From JBEKYD01 sp049509915 (GTDB lineage Bacteria > Acidobacteriota > Terriglobia > Bryobacterales > Bryobacteraceae): a stretch of DNA of 64,000 nt. The stretch's first letter is position 1. Each line of letters begins with the position of its first letter. A program made the position numbers and the translations under genes. The notes under the pieces are model-generated. The model saw only the letters and a program-made list of their open reading frames with translations, was not told where the DNA came from and ran no database searches. The stretch lies in NCBI GenBank assembly GCA_049509915.1, contig JBEKZL010000019.1, forward strand, positions 1 to 64,000, given 5' to 3'. Of this stretch, positions 49,120 to 58,415 are shown piece after piece.

Positions 49120-51294
49120 TTACTTCTCCGCCGCCGTGATCGTCACTCTGCGCCGGCTCAGCGTGGGCTGTCCTTTGCCCGCATCCGCTTTGGCCTCGAG
49201 CAGGAAGTCGCCCGGCGCGTTCGGCACTTCCAGATCGACGTAGAGAGTGGTTTGCCCCAGCGCGCCCACTTCGAAAGCCGCCTGGGCGCGCGCCACCTCG
49301 CCGCCGCTGGCGGAGTGGAGCGATACCGTCATGTTTCCCGCGGCCGGGTCGTATTCGTCATTTACCAGCATTACCTGGAAGGTGTGCTTGCCCGCCGCCA
49401 GCTTCGCCTGCCAGAAGCTCAGGTACACTCCCAGCGGTGCGAAGGCCTGGGACATGTAGTCGCGGAAGTGCGGCTCCAGTTCCAGTTTCTCCACGTCGTG
49501 GAAATGATCGGCTGTGTACCCCAGCCGATCGCTGCTCATCAGGTACACGAAATGGAGCACGGCGGCATATTGACGGTAAGCGCGCCAGAACTCCGTGATG
49601 CCGGCCAAAAGATAAGCGTTCAGCCCCAAGCGGTCCTCGGCCGTGGCGTTGGCCGGCAACAGGCGCGGATACAGGTCCTTGGTCAGTTCCGTGGGCGAAC
49701 CATCGCGGTTCAGCCACAGCCATCCGTACTCGTTCAGAATCAGCGCGTGCCCGCTGGGCGCTCCCGGAGCCTTGCCATTCGGCTTCTCGAACGTGGTCAT
49801 GCTGAACTCCGGCCCGTCCGGCTTCGACATGTCGTAAAACTCGTAGGGATGATCTTCCACCGGATCGTCCGGGCCGGCCGGCGGGTTATAGCTGTTTTCC
49901 CAGGGCCGGTTCGAAAGGTCCAGCCCGCGCACCGCGGGGATGATCTTTTCGCCGAACATCGGGTCGAAAGTTTCGTTGTCGGCGTCCCAGATGGCCACGC
50001 TCGGGTGATTCCAGTTGTCGCGCATCCATTCGCCGTATTCGCCGATCATCTCGGCGGCGTCGAAGTGCACCTGGTTCTCCGCGCCGTGCCAGCCCCTTCC
50101 CGTCCACACAAAGTATTCGTTTTGGATCAATAGCCCCGCCTCGTCGGCGATGTCCAGCCATTTGTCGGGTACCGGACCGATGCAGAAGCGGAACGCATTC
50201 CAGTGCATCTGTTTCGGAATTTCCACCAGCAGCTTGCGCACCCATTTCTCGTCCCACGGCAGCACGCCCGATTTCGGATCCTCGAAAAAGCGGTGCAGCG
50301 TAATATTGGAGCCGCGCAGGAAATACGGGCGGCCGTTCAGATAAGCGCGCTTCGTCGCCGTTTCGAAATGGAATTCGCGCATGCCGAACCGGGTGCTGGC
50401 CGTGTCCCCGCCGGTACCCGTTTCGAGCACGTATAGATTCGGCTGTTCCGGCGTCCACAGTTTGGCAGCGGGTATCGGAATCTGCCGCGTAACCGTCCGC
50501 TCTTCCCCGGCTGCCAAGCGCATCCTCATGGCCGGGGCGCGCGCCGCCACCGCGTTCGACTTCCATTCATCGACCGTCTGCGCGAGCGTGAACGCTACCG
50601 CCCGCGTCGAATGATTGCGCAGCCTGGTCTGGACCGTGATCGACCTCAAGTCGCGGCTCGGCGCCACCTGTATGGTCTCGATGGCGGGATTGTCGCTGAG
50701 TTCCAGCGAGACGCTGTCATAAATGCCCGGCGTCCAGCGGTTCTTCTCGAAATCCGTCCCCGCCGAAACCGACGCCGGCAGCACGCCCGGATGCGCGCCC
50801 ACCCGCACCACGATCTCGTTCTCACCCTGCCGCAGTTTGTCCGAGACGTCGAATATCGCCGCCGTGAAGCAGGGAAGATGCTCGCCCGCCTTCTTTCCGT
50901 TCACCCACGCCACCGCGCCGAATTGCGCTTTGGCGATCCGCAGCGTCGCCACACTGCGTACGGCAGCGACATCGAACCGCCGCCGGTACCAGAACCAGTT
51001 CCGCTCCTGCCGCGAGACGCCGGCATTCGTAACCAGCGCCGACCGGGGAGCCAGGCCCCGATCCACACGATTCTGAATTAATTGACGGCTCTCGAATTGG
51101 TCCACGTCCTTGAAGCGGGGCACGGCCGAATGCGCCAGACCGGGAACCGGTGCCTTATGGGTATAGGTGGCAGGCGGTCTTTCGCCGTCGATGGAATCGG
51201 CGATGTCCCACTGCCCGTCCAGCGACAAGGTGGTCCGCTGCGCGGCCCACAGCGGGGCGGCAAAGACGATCAAAAACGAGAAAAAGATCCGCAA
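49120..51294 (-). CDS. Exported glycoside hydrolase family 2 protein
   Basis: A 724-residue enzyme with signal peptide IFFSFLIVFAAPLWA. Domain order is that of GH2: sugar-binding jelly roll (~25-200; LSLDGQWDIAD, NWFWYRRRFDV, FGAVAWVNGKKAGEH), immunoglobulin-like domain (~205-310), TIM barrel (~315-600) with FGMREFHFETATKRAYLNGRP and HWNAFRFCIGPVPDKWLDIADEAGLL, the acid/base Glu in HPSVAIWDADNETF, and a candidate nucleophile Glu in LILNEYGWLW, then a C-terminal beta domain. Activity could be beta-galactosidase, beta-mannosidase or beta-glucuronidase; the sequence does not settle it. Its location fits with the GH105 and porter genes. Confidence 0.85.
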   Translation of the reverse strand: MRIFFSFLIVFAAPLWAAQRTTLSLDGQWDIADSIDGERPPATYTHKAPVPGLAHSAVPRFKDVDQFESRQLIQNRVDRGLAPRSALVTNAGVSRQERNWFWYRRRFDVAAVRSVATLRIAKAQFGAVAWVNGKKAGEHLPCFTAAIFDVSDKLRQGENEIVVRVGAHPGVLPASVSAGTDFEKNRWTPGIYDSVSLELSDNPAIETIQVAPSRDLRSITVQTRLRNHSTRAVAFTLAQTVDEWKSNAVAARAPAMRMRLAAGEERTVTRQIPIPAAKLWTPEQPNLYVLETGTGGDTASTRFGMREFHFETATKRAYLNGRPYFLRGSNITLHRFFEDPKSGVLPWDEKWVRKLLVEIPKQMHWNAFRFCIGPVPDKWLDIADEAGLLIQNEYFVWTGRGWHGAENQVHFDAAEMIGEYGEWMRDNWNHPSVAIWDADNETFDPMFGEKIIPAVRGLDLSNRPWENSYNPPAGPDDPVEDHPYEFYDMSKPDGPEFSMTTFEKPNGKAPGAPSGHALILNEYGWLWLNRDGSPTELTKDLYPRLLPANATAEDRLGLNAYLLAGITEFWRAYRQYAAVLHFVYLMSSDRLGYTADHFHDVEKLELEPHFRDYMSQAFAPLGVYLSFWQAKLAAGKHTFQVMLVNDEYDPAAGNMTVSLHSASGGEVARAQAAFEVGALGQTTLYVDLEVPNAPGDFLLEAKADAGKGQPTLSRRRVTITAAEK

Positions 51295-51374
51295 GTGAAA
51301 TCAGGCTCCTATTCCGAATCTATCGCGGATCTTGGCGGTAAGCGGAAAACCCGGGGCCGGAGGTCCGGCGCCGT

Positions 51375-51890
51375 TTAGCCGGCCGCGGCCAGCGCACGAT
51401 CGGCATCGCCCGCGAGCGGATAGCCGTCACCGGCCGTTGCCGCGGCCATGGCCTTCGCGCGCACAAGAGTTCGGTCGTGCCAAAGCTGCCATCCGGATTT
51501 CACGCTCCGAATCACTTCTGTGCGATCAAACGGCTTTGCCAACACGCCCCATGCGCCCAGGTTCAAAACCTCCGCCCACAGCCGGTCGTCCGCAGTCTCG
51601 GAGGTGACGATCAACGATGGAGATCTCGGCAATGCGTCGATATGGTCCAGCACGTCGATCCACCTCCCTGGCGATAAGTTCCGCTCACAAACGACAACCG
51701 CAATCTCGTGGTGTCGCAGCATAGTTACCGTTGACTCTAAATCGCGGGCTGTCAGCAGCATCCATGTGGAATGACTGACGATGGCCTGTAAGCACATATG
51801 GTCCTCGTCCTGCGGGCTGACAGACAGGACGGTCAGTTTCGCGTTAGTGCGGGGCACGGTTGTGCTCGAAGTTCCGCGATGCTCTCCCAT
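51375..51890 (-). CDS. Stand-alone receiver-like protein with Glu at the phospho-acceptor site
   Basis: A 171-residue protein; ATG 51890 is chosen for its AGGGGG ribosome site. Residues ~18-135 follow the CheY/receiver pattern: LTVLSVSPQDEDHMCLQAIV, AVVVCERNLSPGRWIDVLDHI, SLIVTSETADDRLW, GAWGVLAKPFDRTEVIRSV. The conserved Thr/Ser (VTS) and Lys (AKPF) are present, but the Asp that takes phosphate is Glu (VCERNL) and the acidic pair at the end of strand 1 is replaced (SVSPQDED, shifted). It is therefore likely an unphosphorylated or permanently 'on' receiver. No output domain; an Ala-rich tail ends it. Confidence 0.7.
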   Translation of the reverse strand: MGEHRGTSSTTVPRTNAKLTVLSVSPQDEDHMCLQAIVSHSTWMLLTARDLESTVTMLRHHEIAVVVCERNLSPGRWIDVLDHIDALPRSPSLIVTSETADDRLWAEVLNLGAWGVLAKPFDRTEVIRSVKSGWQLWHDRTLVRAKAMAAATAGDGYPLAGDADRALAAAG

Positions 51891-52425
51891 GGGCAAGTCC
51901 CCCTCTCGTTGTGTCGCGGGACGACACGCGTTGCCAGAAGCCAATTGTTTCGGTCCAACGGACTGGTCTCAGCCCCTTGCCACCGGAGCGCAATATTCGG
52001 TGCCCAAACTTTAAAACGATATTGGGTGCTGAATGTCCAAGGGTATATTTGAATTCCGCGGTTGTCAACGAATTTCTTATTAGGTTTTTCCCTGGCATGC
52101 CCCGGCTTCCGCACGAAAAAAACCGGATTTCCCTTTGACTCTTACCGGCGTCCAACCGGCTGCGGCGTAGGTTGGTGTCAATCGTGCCGGCTTGCGATAT
52201 TAAGCTCCATGATTACAACCAGAAGGGCTGTGGCTCGGCATGCGTTTGGGAGCCGCAGCGGCCGCGAAATTACCAGCAAAACCCTGTGTCGCAGCCAGTG
52301 GGATATTCAAATAACAGAGCGCGCGCGCCGCCGGAAATCCGTCGGATTGATTTCTATATGAAATAGACCGGCGGATTGAATTTATCGCACCCGGATAGGA
52401 CTGGATTGTGGCTGCGGAGCGAACG
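51891..52425. other. Intergenic stretch, nothing firm
   Basis: About 535 bp between the receiver gene (minus) and the end of the JAMM gene (minus). A 64-codon plus-strand frame at 52172-52366 is Asn/Pro/Gln/Arg-rich without start signals or motifs and is not accepted. The region must contain the receiver promoter (51900-52050). Confidence 0.5.
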
Positions 52426-54438
52426 CTAGGGCACGCGTTGGAAGACGTCGTCGAAAGTAACTCGATCGCGGCTGGAATGCCAGACGACTTCGATGGTGTC
52501 GATATGGCCCGCCACACGGATAATTTCTACTTCGCCCGTCGATCCATCGGCCGAGCTGAAGGGCAAGTGAGCCGAACTGCCGCCGGCGGGACCCGCGAAT
52601 TGAAAATCCACTTTGCCGTTCAGCTTGCGATTCTTGGGGACCTTGTAGCTGCCGGAAAACGAGCCGCGGATCTGGCCCGCCGACTCGTTCAGAGTCAGCA
52701 GGAGCGATTCCGGGGGGAACGGCGAGCCTGTTGGCGCATCGGCTCCATGCACCCAGTGCCCCGATAGTGGCGTCACGCGGGGCGTTGGCGGCAGCATTGC
52801 GCCCGCCGCTGCCTTTGGTGCGGACGCCGGCGCTGACGCCGGGCTAACCACCGTCGCGGAGACGGATGGCTGCGGCGCCGGCGCGCTCGGATGCGGTATG
52901 GACGCAGTATTCGCCGGCGGCTGATTGATCGCCGGTGTAGCGGGCGTCACACTCGGCGGACGGGCGGGCGAACTCGCCGCCGGAGCGGGCGGCCTGGCGG
53001 CTTCGGCGGTCTGCAGTCGCGGCGGTGCCGGGTTCGATGTGGCGGGCGTTGTCTGTTTGGAAACCGGCTCGGATGGCGTCTCACGCCGGGGCGGCGGAAG
53101 CGACGACTGGATAATCTCGCGCCTGGCGGAATCGGCGCTGCGGGATTCCTTGGTAGGCTCAACTTTCTTGTCGGAAGGCCCTTCAGCCGGCCGATTGGCC
53201 GCGGGCCGCAGCGCCGCCGTCTCGGCAACGGCTTTCCCCGCGGCGCTCTCGGGCCGCGGCGCCCTATCCGCTTCCGGCGGTCGCGGAACGGCCGCGGACG
53301 CATCCTCTGCTGGCGGCATCGGACCGCGGAACTCTGTCACCTCTCCGATCGGACCGGCTCCCAGTACCCTTATCACCAGGGCGACCCGCACCACCCGGGA
53401 GTGGCGGACCACCTGAAAGCTGCCCACCCTGATCGCCGCCCGGTCCAGCGGCAGGTTCGTCCGGGTCTCTCCGTCCTGGATTTGCAGGCTCCCGCCCAGT
53501 AGTTCCTTCGCAGCCAGCGTCCTTCGGTCCCATTCGATGCGCAGCAGTCCCGCTTGATCGATCGCACGCAGGTGCAGTGGCCCGGTTCTTACCGGCGAGG
53601 CCGGACGCGGAGTCGCGGATTGGTACCAGAACGCGGCTCCAATTCCCAAGGCCAGCCCAGCCACCAGCCACGGCCAGGAATGCCCCTTCCTTTTGGATGC
53701 CCACACGGCCACCAGTGGCGGGCCGCCTCCCACCGAACCTATCGGAAGAGGCGAGGACAAGCTTCGGCCCGCCGCCAGGTTCACAGCCCACTCCGCTTGC
53801 GGCGTGCGAGCCGTTCTCGGTGAAGGTGCCAGCCCCGTCTCCTGATAATAGGTTTCGGGACCAGGCGTTGGGGGGGTGGGATCCCGGACATCGGCCAGCT
53901 CGGCCTCCGCCAGGTCGAACTCCCGGTAACATTCCTGGCCGTGGATGGTCCCGTCCTCTTCCTGAAAAAAGAAGCCCGCTCGGACGCCCGCTTGGAACGA
54001 CGGACGCAAGACCAGCGCCACCTGCCACTTCTGCGGAAAATAGCGGCTGTGCAGCTCCAGGTCCTTATCGCTGAGGAAGATCCCGCTTCGCGTGTGTGAG
54101 TGAAACCAACCCACCAGCACCGAACCATGCAGCCCCGGATCGCGGCGCGACCTCTCCATCAGCGCCTCAAGATTCTCCAGATCCTTCTCGGAAACCAGGA
54201 AGCCCGGCCCGTGCAGGTGCTCGCACTCTATCGGCCGGAAGGCGGTAATCTGCACCACGCCATCCAGGTGCGTTCCAAATAGCAACCCGGCTAATTCCAC
54301 TCCCCCTCGCGGGGCGGAGTGGAAAGCCTCGCAAACCACCCGCTCGATTTCCGCCAACACGCGGCGCGAGTACTCAATGACGAACGGACATTGCGGCACG
54401 TGCCAAGTCGCGAAATCGGTTTGATCCACTGTCTTCAT
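52426..54438 (-). CDS. Membrane-anchored JAMM/MPN (JAB) domain metalloprotease-like protein
   Basis: A 670-residue protein. Residues ~18-165 are an MPN/JAB domain with an intact JAMM zinc site: Glu48 in GGVELAGLLFG and H113-x-H115-x7-S123-x2-D126 in GWFHSHTRSGIFLSDKD. After a linker, WPWLVAGLALGIGAAFWY (~254-271) is a single membrane helix, so the JAMM domain faces the cytoplasm. Beyond it lie a beta-rich domain (~285-375), a ~190-residue Pro/Ala/Ser-rich linker and a C-terminal beta domain (LSGHWVHGADAPTG ... IEVVWHSSRDRVTFDDVFQRV). JAMM enzymes cut isopeptide-like bonds; bacterial targets of this architecture are unknown. The gene is divergent from cdaA, 88 bp apart. Confidence 0.8.
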   Translation of the reverse strand: MKTVDQTDFATWHVPQCPFVIEYSRRVLAEIERVVCEAFHSAPRGGVELAGLLFGTHLDGVVQITAFRPIECEHLHGPGFLVSEKDLENLEALMERSRRDPGLHGSVLVGWFHSHTRSGIFLSDKDLELHSRYFPQKWQVALVLRPSFQAGVRAGFFFQEEDGTIHGQECYREFDLAEAELADVRDPTPPTPGPETYYQETGLAPSPRTARTPQAEWAVNLAAGRSLSSPLPIGSVGGGPPLVAVWASKRKGHSWPWLVAGLALGIGAAFWYQSATPRPASPVRTGPLHLRAIDQAGLLRIEWDRRTLAAKELLGGSLQIQDGETRTNLPLDRAAIRVGSFQVVRHSRVVRVALVIRVLGAGPIGEVTEFRGPMPPAEDASAAVPRPPEADRAPRPESAAGKAVAETAALRPAANRPAEGPSDKKVEPTKESRSADSARREIIQSSLPPPRRETPSEPVSKQTTPATSNPAPPRLQTAEAARPPAPAASSPARPPSVTPATPAINQPPANTASIPHPSAPAPQPSVSATVVSPASAPASAPKAAAGAMLPPTPRVTPLSGHWVHGADAPTGSPFPPESLLLTLNESAGQIRGSFSGSYKVPKNRKLNGKVDFQFAGPAGGSSAHLPFSSADGSTGEVEIIRVAGHIDTIEVVWHSSRDRVTFDDVFQRVP

Positions 54439-54526
54439 CGAATCGCTTCAACCGTGGTTAAGCAACTTTCTATACTATGTTAACCCCGGCGCCGCCAACT
54501 CGCCCTGGTACCAGCCGGATTTTGTT

Positions 54527-55450
54527 TTGGCTTTCCCCCGGGAAAACGGATGTCGCCCGGCACCGTCTTCGATAGAATGGTATTTGCGCCACCTGTTGCA
54601 CGCGTTGCCGGAACTTCCGCGGCTGGACCTGATCGGTGCCATTGACGTCCTAGTGGTGGCGTTTGTCGTCTACCAGGCTCTCATGGTAGTGCGCGGCACT
54701 CGCGCCGGGCACATTCTGGCCGGCATCATTATAATGCTGGTGCTTTACCTCGGGGCTTCCTGGAGCGGGCTGGAAGCTTTGCGCTCGGTACTGTCTTTCA
54801 TCGTCCCCTATACCGGCCTTGCCATTATAGTATTGTTTCAATCGGAAATTCGCCGTACCCTGGCCCGTCTCGGCCGTAAACGCTGGTTCGGACTGGGCGG
54901 CGAATATCGCAATCCCGAATCGACCGGCGAAATCATGATGGCGGTCGAACAGCTCGCGCAGCAGCGCATCGGCGCCCTGATCGTGCTCGAACGCGACATC
55001 GGCCTGCGCACCTTCATCGAAAGCGGCGTGCACCTGGACGCGCGCATTTCCCGCGACCTGCTGCTGTCCATCTTTCAGCCCGGCCCACCCCTGCATGACG
55101 GTGCCGTCATCGTGCAGAAAGACCGCGTGGCCGCCGCCGCCTGCTTCCTGCCTCTCACCACCAACCCCGGATTATCCGGGAAACTGGGCACCCGGCATCG
55201 CGCCGCCCTCGGCATTACCGAGGAAACCGACTGCCTTTCGGTTGTGGTATCCGAAGAGACCGGCCGCATCTCCGTCGCCGCCTTCGGCGAGTTGGCCCCA
55301 GGCCTGACGCCGGCTGAAGTGGTGGAGCGCATACAACGTCATTTCGGCGTACAGCGGCCCACCAGCGTCGAGATCGGAGAGTTCCCCGCCGACATTCCGC
55401 TCTCCTCCGGCGACGAGGCCGCCCACGGAGAAAGGGTGGACCACCTGTGA
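54527..55450 (+). CDS. cdaA: Membrane diadenylate cyclase CdaA (DisA_N domain)
   Basis: Makes the second messenger c-di-AMP from two ATP. Three N-terminal membrane helices (IGAIDVLVVAFVVYQALMVV, AGIIIMLVLYLGASW, VLSFIVPYTGLAIIVLF), then the DAC domain with GALIVLERDIGL, PLHDGAVIVQKDRVAAAACFLPL (the D-G-A motif) and GTRHRAALGITEETD (the R-H-R motif), all needed for catalysis. Length (~290-307) matches CdaA. The start is uncertain: no ATG or clear ribosome site; TTG 54527 is the first in-frame start and TTG 54584 another. The final ~40 residues extend past the DAC fold. The cdaR gene overlaps by 4 bp (GTGA at 55447). Confidence 0.92.
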   Translation: MAFPRENGCRPAPSSIEWYLRHLLHALPELPRLDLIGAIDVLVVAFVVYQALMVVRGTRAGHILAGIIIMLVLYLGASWSGLEALRSVLSFIVPYTGLAIIVLFQSEIRRTLARLGRKRWFGLGGEYRNPESTGEIMMAVEQLAQQRIGALIVLERDIGLRTFIESGVHLDARISRDLLLSIFQPGPPLHDGAVIVQKDRVAAAACFLPLTTNPGLSGKLGTRHRAALGITEETDCLSVVVSEETGRISVAAFGELAPGLTPAEVVERIQRHFGVQRPTSVEIGEFPADIPLSSGDEAAHGERVDHL

Positions 55451-56112
55451 CTCACCTGCTCCGCATTTTCCGCGTGCTTGTCCACAACCTGGCCTGGAAA
55501 CTCCTCGCCCTGGCTCTGGCCGTGGTGATCTGGATTCTGGTGTCGAGCGAGCCCGAATACTCCACCTTCGCCACGGCGCGCGTCGTCTATAGCGACCTCC
55601 CCGACGACCTCGATATCAGTTCCGATCCGGTGCCCCTGGTCACGCTGGAACTCCGCGGCCCATCGAATGAATTGCGCAACCTGGAGGGACCGCAGCGCCC
55701 GTCCGCCGTCCTGGGCATGTCCGATGCCGTTCCCGGCGAGCGTACTTACACCATAGAAGATGGCGCCGTACATCTGCCGCGCGGCGTCGAGCTGTTGCGC
55801 TCTATCCCGTCGGAAATCCGCTTTCGCTTCGAAAAGCGCACCACCCGGCTCGTCCCGGTCAAAGCCCGCTTCAGCGGCCCCAGAGCGGCCGGACTCGATC
55901 CCGCCGCGGTCGCGATCCAGCCGCCATCGCTCGAAATTACCGGTCCGGAGAGCCACGTATCCCGCGTGCAGAACGTGGTCACCGACGCCGTCGATCTCTC
56001 CACCGGGGCATCCGCGATCACCCAACGCGTCAATGCCTTTGTGGACGACCCGTTCGTGCGCTTCGTCAATTCTCCGCAGGTGACCGTCAGCGTGGCGCTC
56101 CCCAATCGCTAG
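55447..56112 (+). CDS. cdaR: CdaR/YbbR-domain regulator of CdaA
   Basis: A 221-residue protein with one N-terminal membrane helix (NLAWKLLALALAVVIWILVSS, the typical YbbR 'N...K..sl.lAi.lW..V' start) and two extracytoplasmic YbbR beta domains (~35-120, PVPLVTLELRGPSNELRNL; ~125-215, VPVKARFSGPRAAG ... SLEITGPESHVSRVQNVVTDAVDLS). In Firmicutes CdaR binds CdaA and controls c-di-AMP output. The GTG start overlaps the cdaA stop. The third member of the usual operon, glmM, is not next in line; a sulfatase gene follows instead. Confidence 0.9.
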   Translation: MTHLLRIFRVLVHNLAWKLLALALAVVIWILVSSEPEYSTFATARVVYSDLPDDLDISSDPVPLVTLELRGPSNELRNLEGPQRPSAVLGMSDAVPGERTYTIEDGAVHLPRGVELLRSIPSEIRFRFEKRTTRLVPVKARFSGPRAAGLDPAAVAIQPPSLEITGPESHVSRVQNVVTDAVDLSTGASAITQRVNAFVDDPFVRFVNSPQVTVSVALPNR

Positions 56113-56176
56113 GAAACCTCTTGCTTGGGTCGCGGCTCCGTGCGCATTCTCCGTTGGCGTGCCATACTCGTCTCGT

Positions 56177-57586
56177 ATGAGCTCCCCCGCGGGTTCCACC
56201 CGGCGCGCCCTGTTGACCGGAATGCCGGCGGCGCTTTCGGCGGCGGCCGCCGGGGCACAAACCGGACGCGCCGCGAAACCCAATATCCTGCTGGTGATTT
56301 CCGACCAATTCCGCGGCGATTGCCTGGGTTCTTTGGGCGTGAACCCCATGAACCTGACCCCGAATCTCGACGCCATGGGTTCGCGCGGGGTGGTGTTCCG
56401 TTCCGCCTTCGCCAACCAGCCGGTGTGCGCTCCGGCGCGCGGCAGCATCTTTACCGGCCAATACCCGGCGCGTCACGGAGTGGTGCGGAACGGCATCGCG
56501 CTGCCTCCGGGTACACCCACGCTCGCCACCACTCTGCGCGCGGCCGGTTATTCGGCCAACTACATCGGCAAATGGCACCTGGCCGGAGACGAACGCGGCG
56601 CCGCGCCGCCGCCGGCCCGCGGCGGGTTCCTCGATCTTTGGGAAGCTTCCAACCTGCTCGAGTTTACTTCCCACGCTTACGAGGGCGATCTTTTCGATAA
56701 TGCCGGCCAGCCCATTCACTTCTCCAACCGCTATCGCGCCGATTTTCTCACCGACCGCGTCGAACGCTTCCTGCGCGGCGCCCGCCGGCCATTTCTGCTG
56801 GTGGCTTCCTACCTCGAAGTGCACCACCAGAACGATGCCGATACCTTCGACCCACCGCGCGAGTTCGCCAATCGCTATCCCAATCCGTTTGTGCCCCACG
56901 ACCTGCGCCTCCTGCCGGGCTCCTGGCCCAGCCAACTACCTGATTACTTCGCCTGCGTGGCCAAAATGGATGAAGCGGTGGGCCGCATCCGCGGCGTGTT
57001 GGCCGATACCGGCCTCGACCGGGACACTATCCTGGTTTTCGTGAGCGACCACAGTTGCCATTTCAAGACCCGAAATACCGAATACAAACGTAGCCCGCAC
57101 GACGGCTCGCTGCATATCCCGCTGGTCATGGAGGGCCCCGGCTTCAACCGTAATCTCGCCATCGGGGAACTGGTCGGCCAGGTGGATTTGATGCCTACCC
57201 TGCTGGCTGCCTGCGGCGTGCCCGCGCCCGCCGGCGTCCAGGGCCACAGCTTTCTGCCGCTGTTAGACCGCCGGACCACGGATTGGCGCGACGAGGTCTA
57301 TTTCGAGCTGTCCGAATTCGTGCTTGGCCGCGGCCTGCGCACGCCGCAATACACCTACGCCGTAGCCGCCCCGCGCCCGGCCGACCGGCTGCCCGAACGC
57401 GCCGGCCGGTACGTCGAATACATCCTCTACGACAATTATGCCGATCCCTGGCAGCAGGTGAACCTGGCTGGCCGCGCCCCCTACGCCAAAGTAGCCGAGA
57501 CCTTGCGCGCGCGCCTGGCGGAGCGCATGAAGGAAGCCGCCGGTGAGACCACCCCCATTGAGCCTTGCTGGTTCCCGTATCCGTAA
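56177..57586 (+). CDS. Tat-exported sulfatase (alkaline-phosphatase superfamily)
   Basis: A 469-residue enzyme from ATG 56177 (65 bp after cdaR). STRRALLTGMPAALSAAAAGA is a Tat-like signal. NILLVISDQFRGDCLG supplies the first metal Asp; QPVCAPARGSIFTGQYPARHG is the sulfatase signature with intact C-x-P-x-R, whose Cys becomes formylglycine when a maturase (anSME or FGE, not in this window) acts; YIGKWHLAG gives the Lys/His pair; ILVFVSDHSCHF gives the later metal Asp with His (usually DHG; here DHS). It should remove sulfate esters from sugars or other compounds. No link with cdaA-cdaR beyond position is evident. Confidence 0.9.
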   Translation: MSSPAGSTRRALLTGMPAALSAAAAGAQTGRAAKPNILLVISDQFRGDCLGSLGVNPMNLTPNLDAMGSRGVVFRSAFANQPVCAPARGSIFTGQYPARHGVVRNGIALPPGTPTLATTLRAAGYSANYIGKWHLAGDERGAAPPPARGGFLDLWEASNLLEFTSHAYEGDLFDNAGQPIHFSNRYRADFLTDRVERFLRGARRPFLLVASYLEVHHQNDADTFDPPREFANRYPNPFVPHDLRLLPGSWPSQLPDYFACVAKMDEAVGRIRGVLADTGLDRDTILVFVSDHSCHFKTRNTEYKRSPHDGSLHIPLVMEGPGFNRNLAIGELVGQVDLMPTLLAACGVPAPAGVQGHSFLPLLDRRTTDWRDEVYFELSEFVLGRGLRTPQYTYAVAAPRPADRLPERAGRYVEYILYDNYADPWQQVNLAGRAPYAKVAETLRARLAERMKEAAGETTPIEPCWFPYP

Positions 57587-57674
57587 CAGGGCGGGTGTTT
57601 CAACTTCGTTCCCGTCACGGCGATTTGGGTTCGCTCTTGTGCATTCTTGTGCATACCGGCGGGAGACTTCCCGG

Positions 57675-58415
57675 TCAGGGCAGGGCCTTGTAGTACGCCG
57701 CGATAAAGGCGGCGGCCGGTCCGTTCTGTTCGTGCAAGTGGATCCCGTCGATCCGCGCCGCGCAACTCACGGCTTCGAACTTGGGCGTCACCGAGACCAG
57801 ATCCGGATGGTTGGCCGCCACCTTTGCCAGAGCCGAGTCGACATACTCGGGAACATGACAGTCCTGTTTCTTGGCGTCGTGGTCGGTGTTGGGACCAAGC
57901 GCGGGCTTGTCGGAATGGCACCAGCCGTTCAGCGGACAACGAATGATGGTCATGATGTCGATCCGTCTTGCGCTGGGACGTTTGGCGCGAATGGTCGCCA
58001 GTGTGGCCTCCAGACTATCGACCCAGGCCTTTTCGGAGGTCAACTCCCAACTCCACGCCTGATAGACAATCCTGTCCGGCGCGTCCCCGTTTTGGGCGCA
58101 TGGGACGGTCAGCCGGACATTATTCACGCCGCCGACGTTGGTCGGGCTCCACGTATAGCTGTCGGGTTTGGCGTATTCGTAGGTGTAGCCGTAGTGGGAA
58201 AATCGCCCCTGCCATCTCGTCTTGAGATCGCCGAGGCCATCGTAAAAACCTCCATCCCACCACTCGCCGCTGGAGTAAAGACCAATCAGTTCAGTGCAGG
58301 TAAAAGGACCGCGGGGCGGCGTCGCCGGGACCGCCGCCTTCTGGGCCGCTGCCGTCTGTGCCAGCAGGGCCGCGGCGGCCAGGGATTTCAGGATTAAAGA
58401 AACCTTCGTCGGCAT
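57675..58415 (-). CDS. Exported SGNH/GDSL hydrolase-like protein
   Basis: A 246-residue protein from ATG 58415 with signal peptide LILKSLAAAALLAQTAAAQ; an upstream in-frame ATG at 58460 would spoil it. Recognisable features are FTCTELIGLYSSGEWWDGGFYDG at the start (in place of the GDS block), WSWELTSEKAWVDSLEATLATI, MTIIRCPLNGWCH, and RIDGIHLHEQNGPAAAFIAAYYKAL, which has the D-x-x-H (block V, DGIH) of SGNH hydrolases. The nucleophile Ser cannot be placed with certainty. Four Cys residues in the mature part could form disulfides. It is convergent with the sulfatase gene, suggesting at most a loose link. Confidence 0.6.
   Translation of the reverse strand: MPTKVSLILKSLAAAALLAQTAAAQKAAVPATPPRGPFTCTELIGLYSSGEWWDGGFYDGLGDLKTRWQGRFSHYGYTYEYAKPDSYTWSPTNVGGVNNVRLTVPCAQNGDAPDRIVYQAWSWELTSEKAWVDSLEATLATIRAKRPSARRIDIMTIIRCPLNGWCHSDKPALGPNTDHDAKKQDCHVPEYVDSALAKVAANHPDLVSVTPKFEAVSCAARIDGIHLHEQNGPAAAFIAAYYKALP

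Noticed and set aside
52172..52366. 64-codon plus-strand frame in the gap before the JAMM gene
   Set aside because: No ribosome site, signal peptide or motif; composition is low in complexity.
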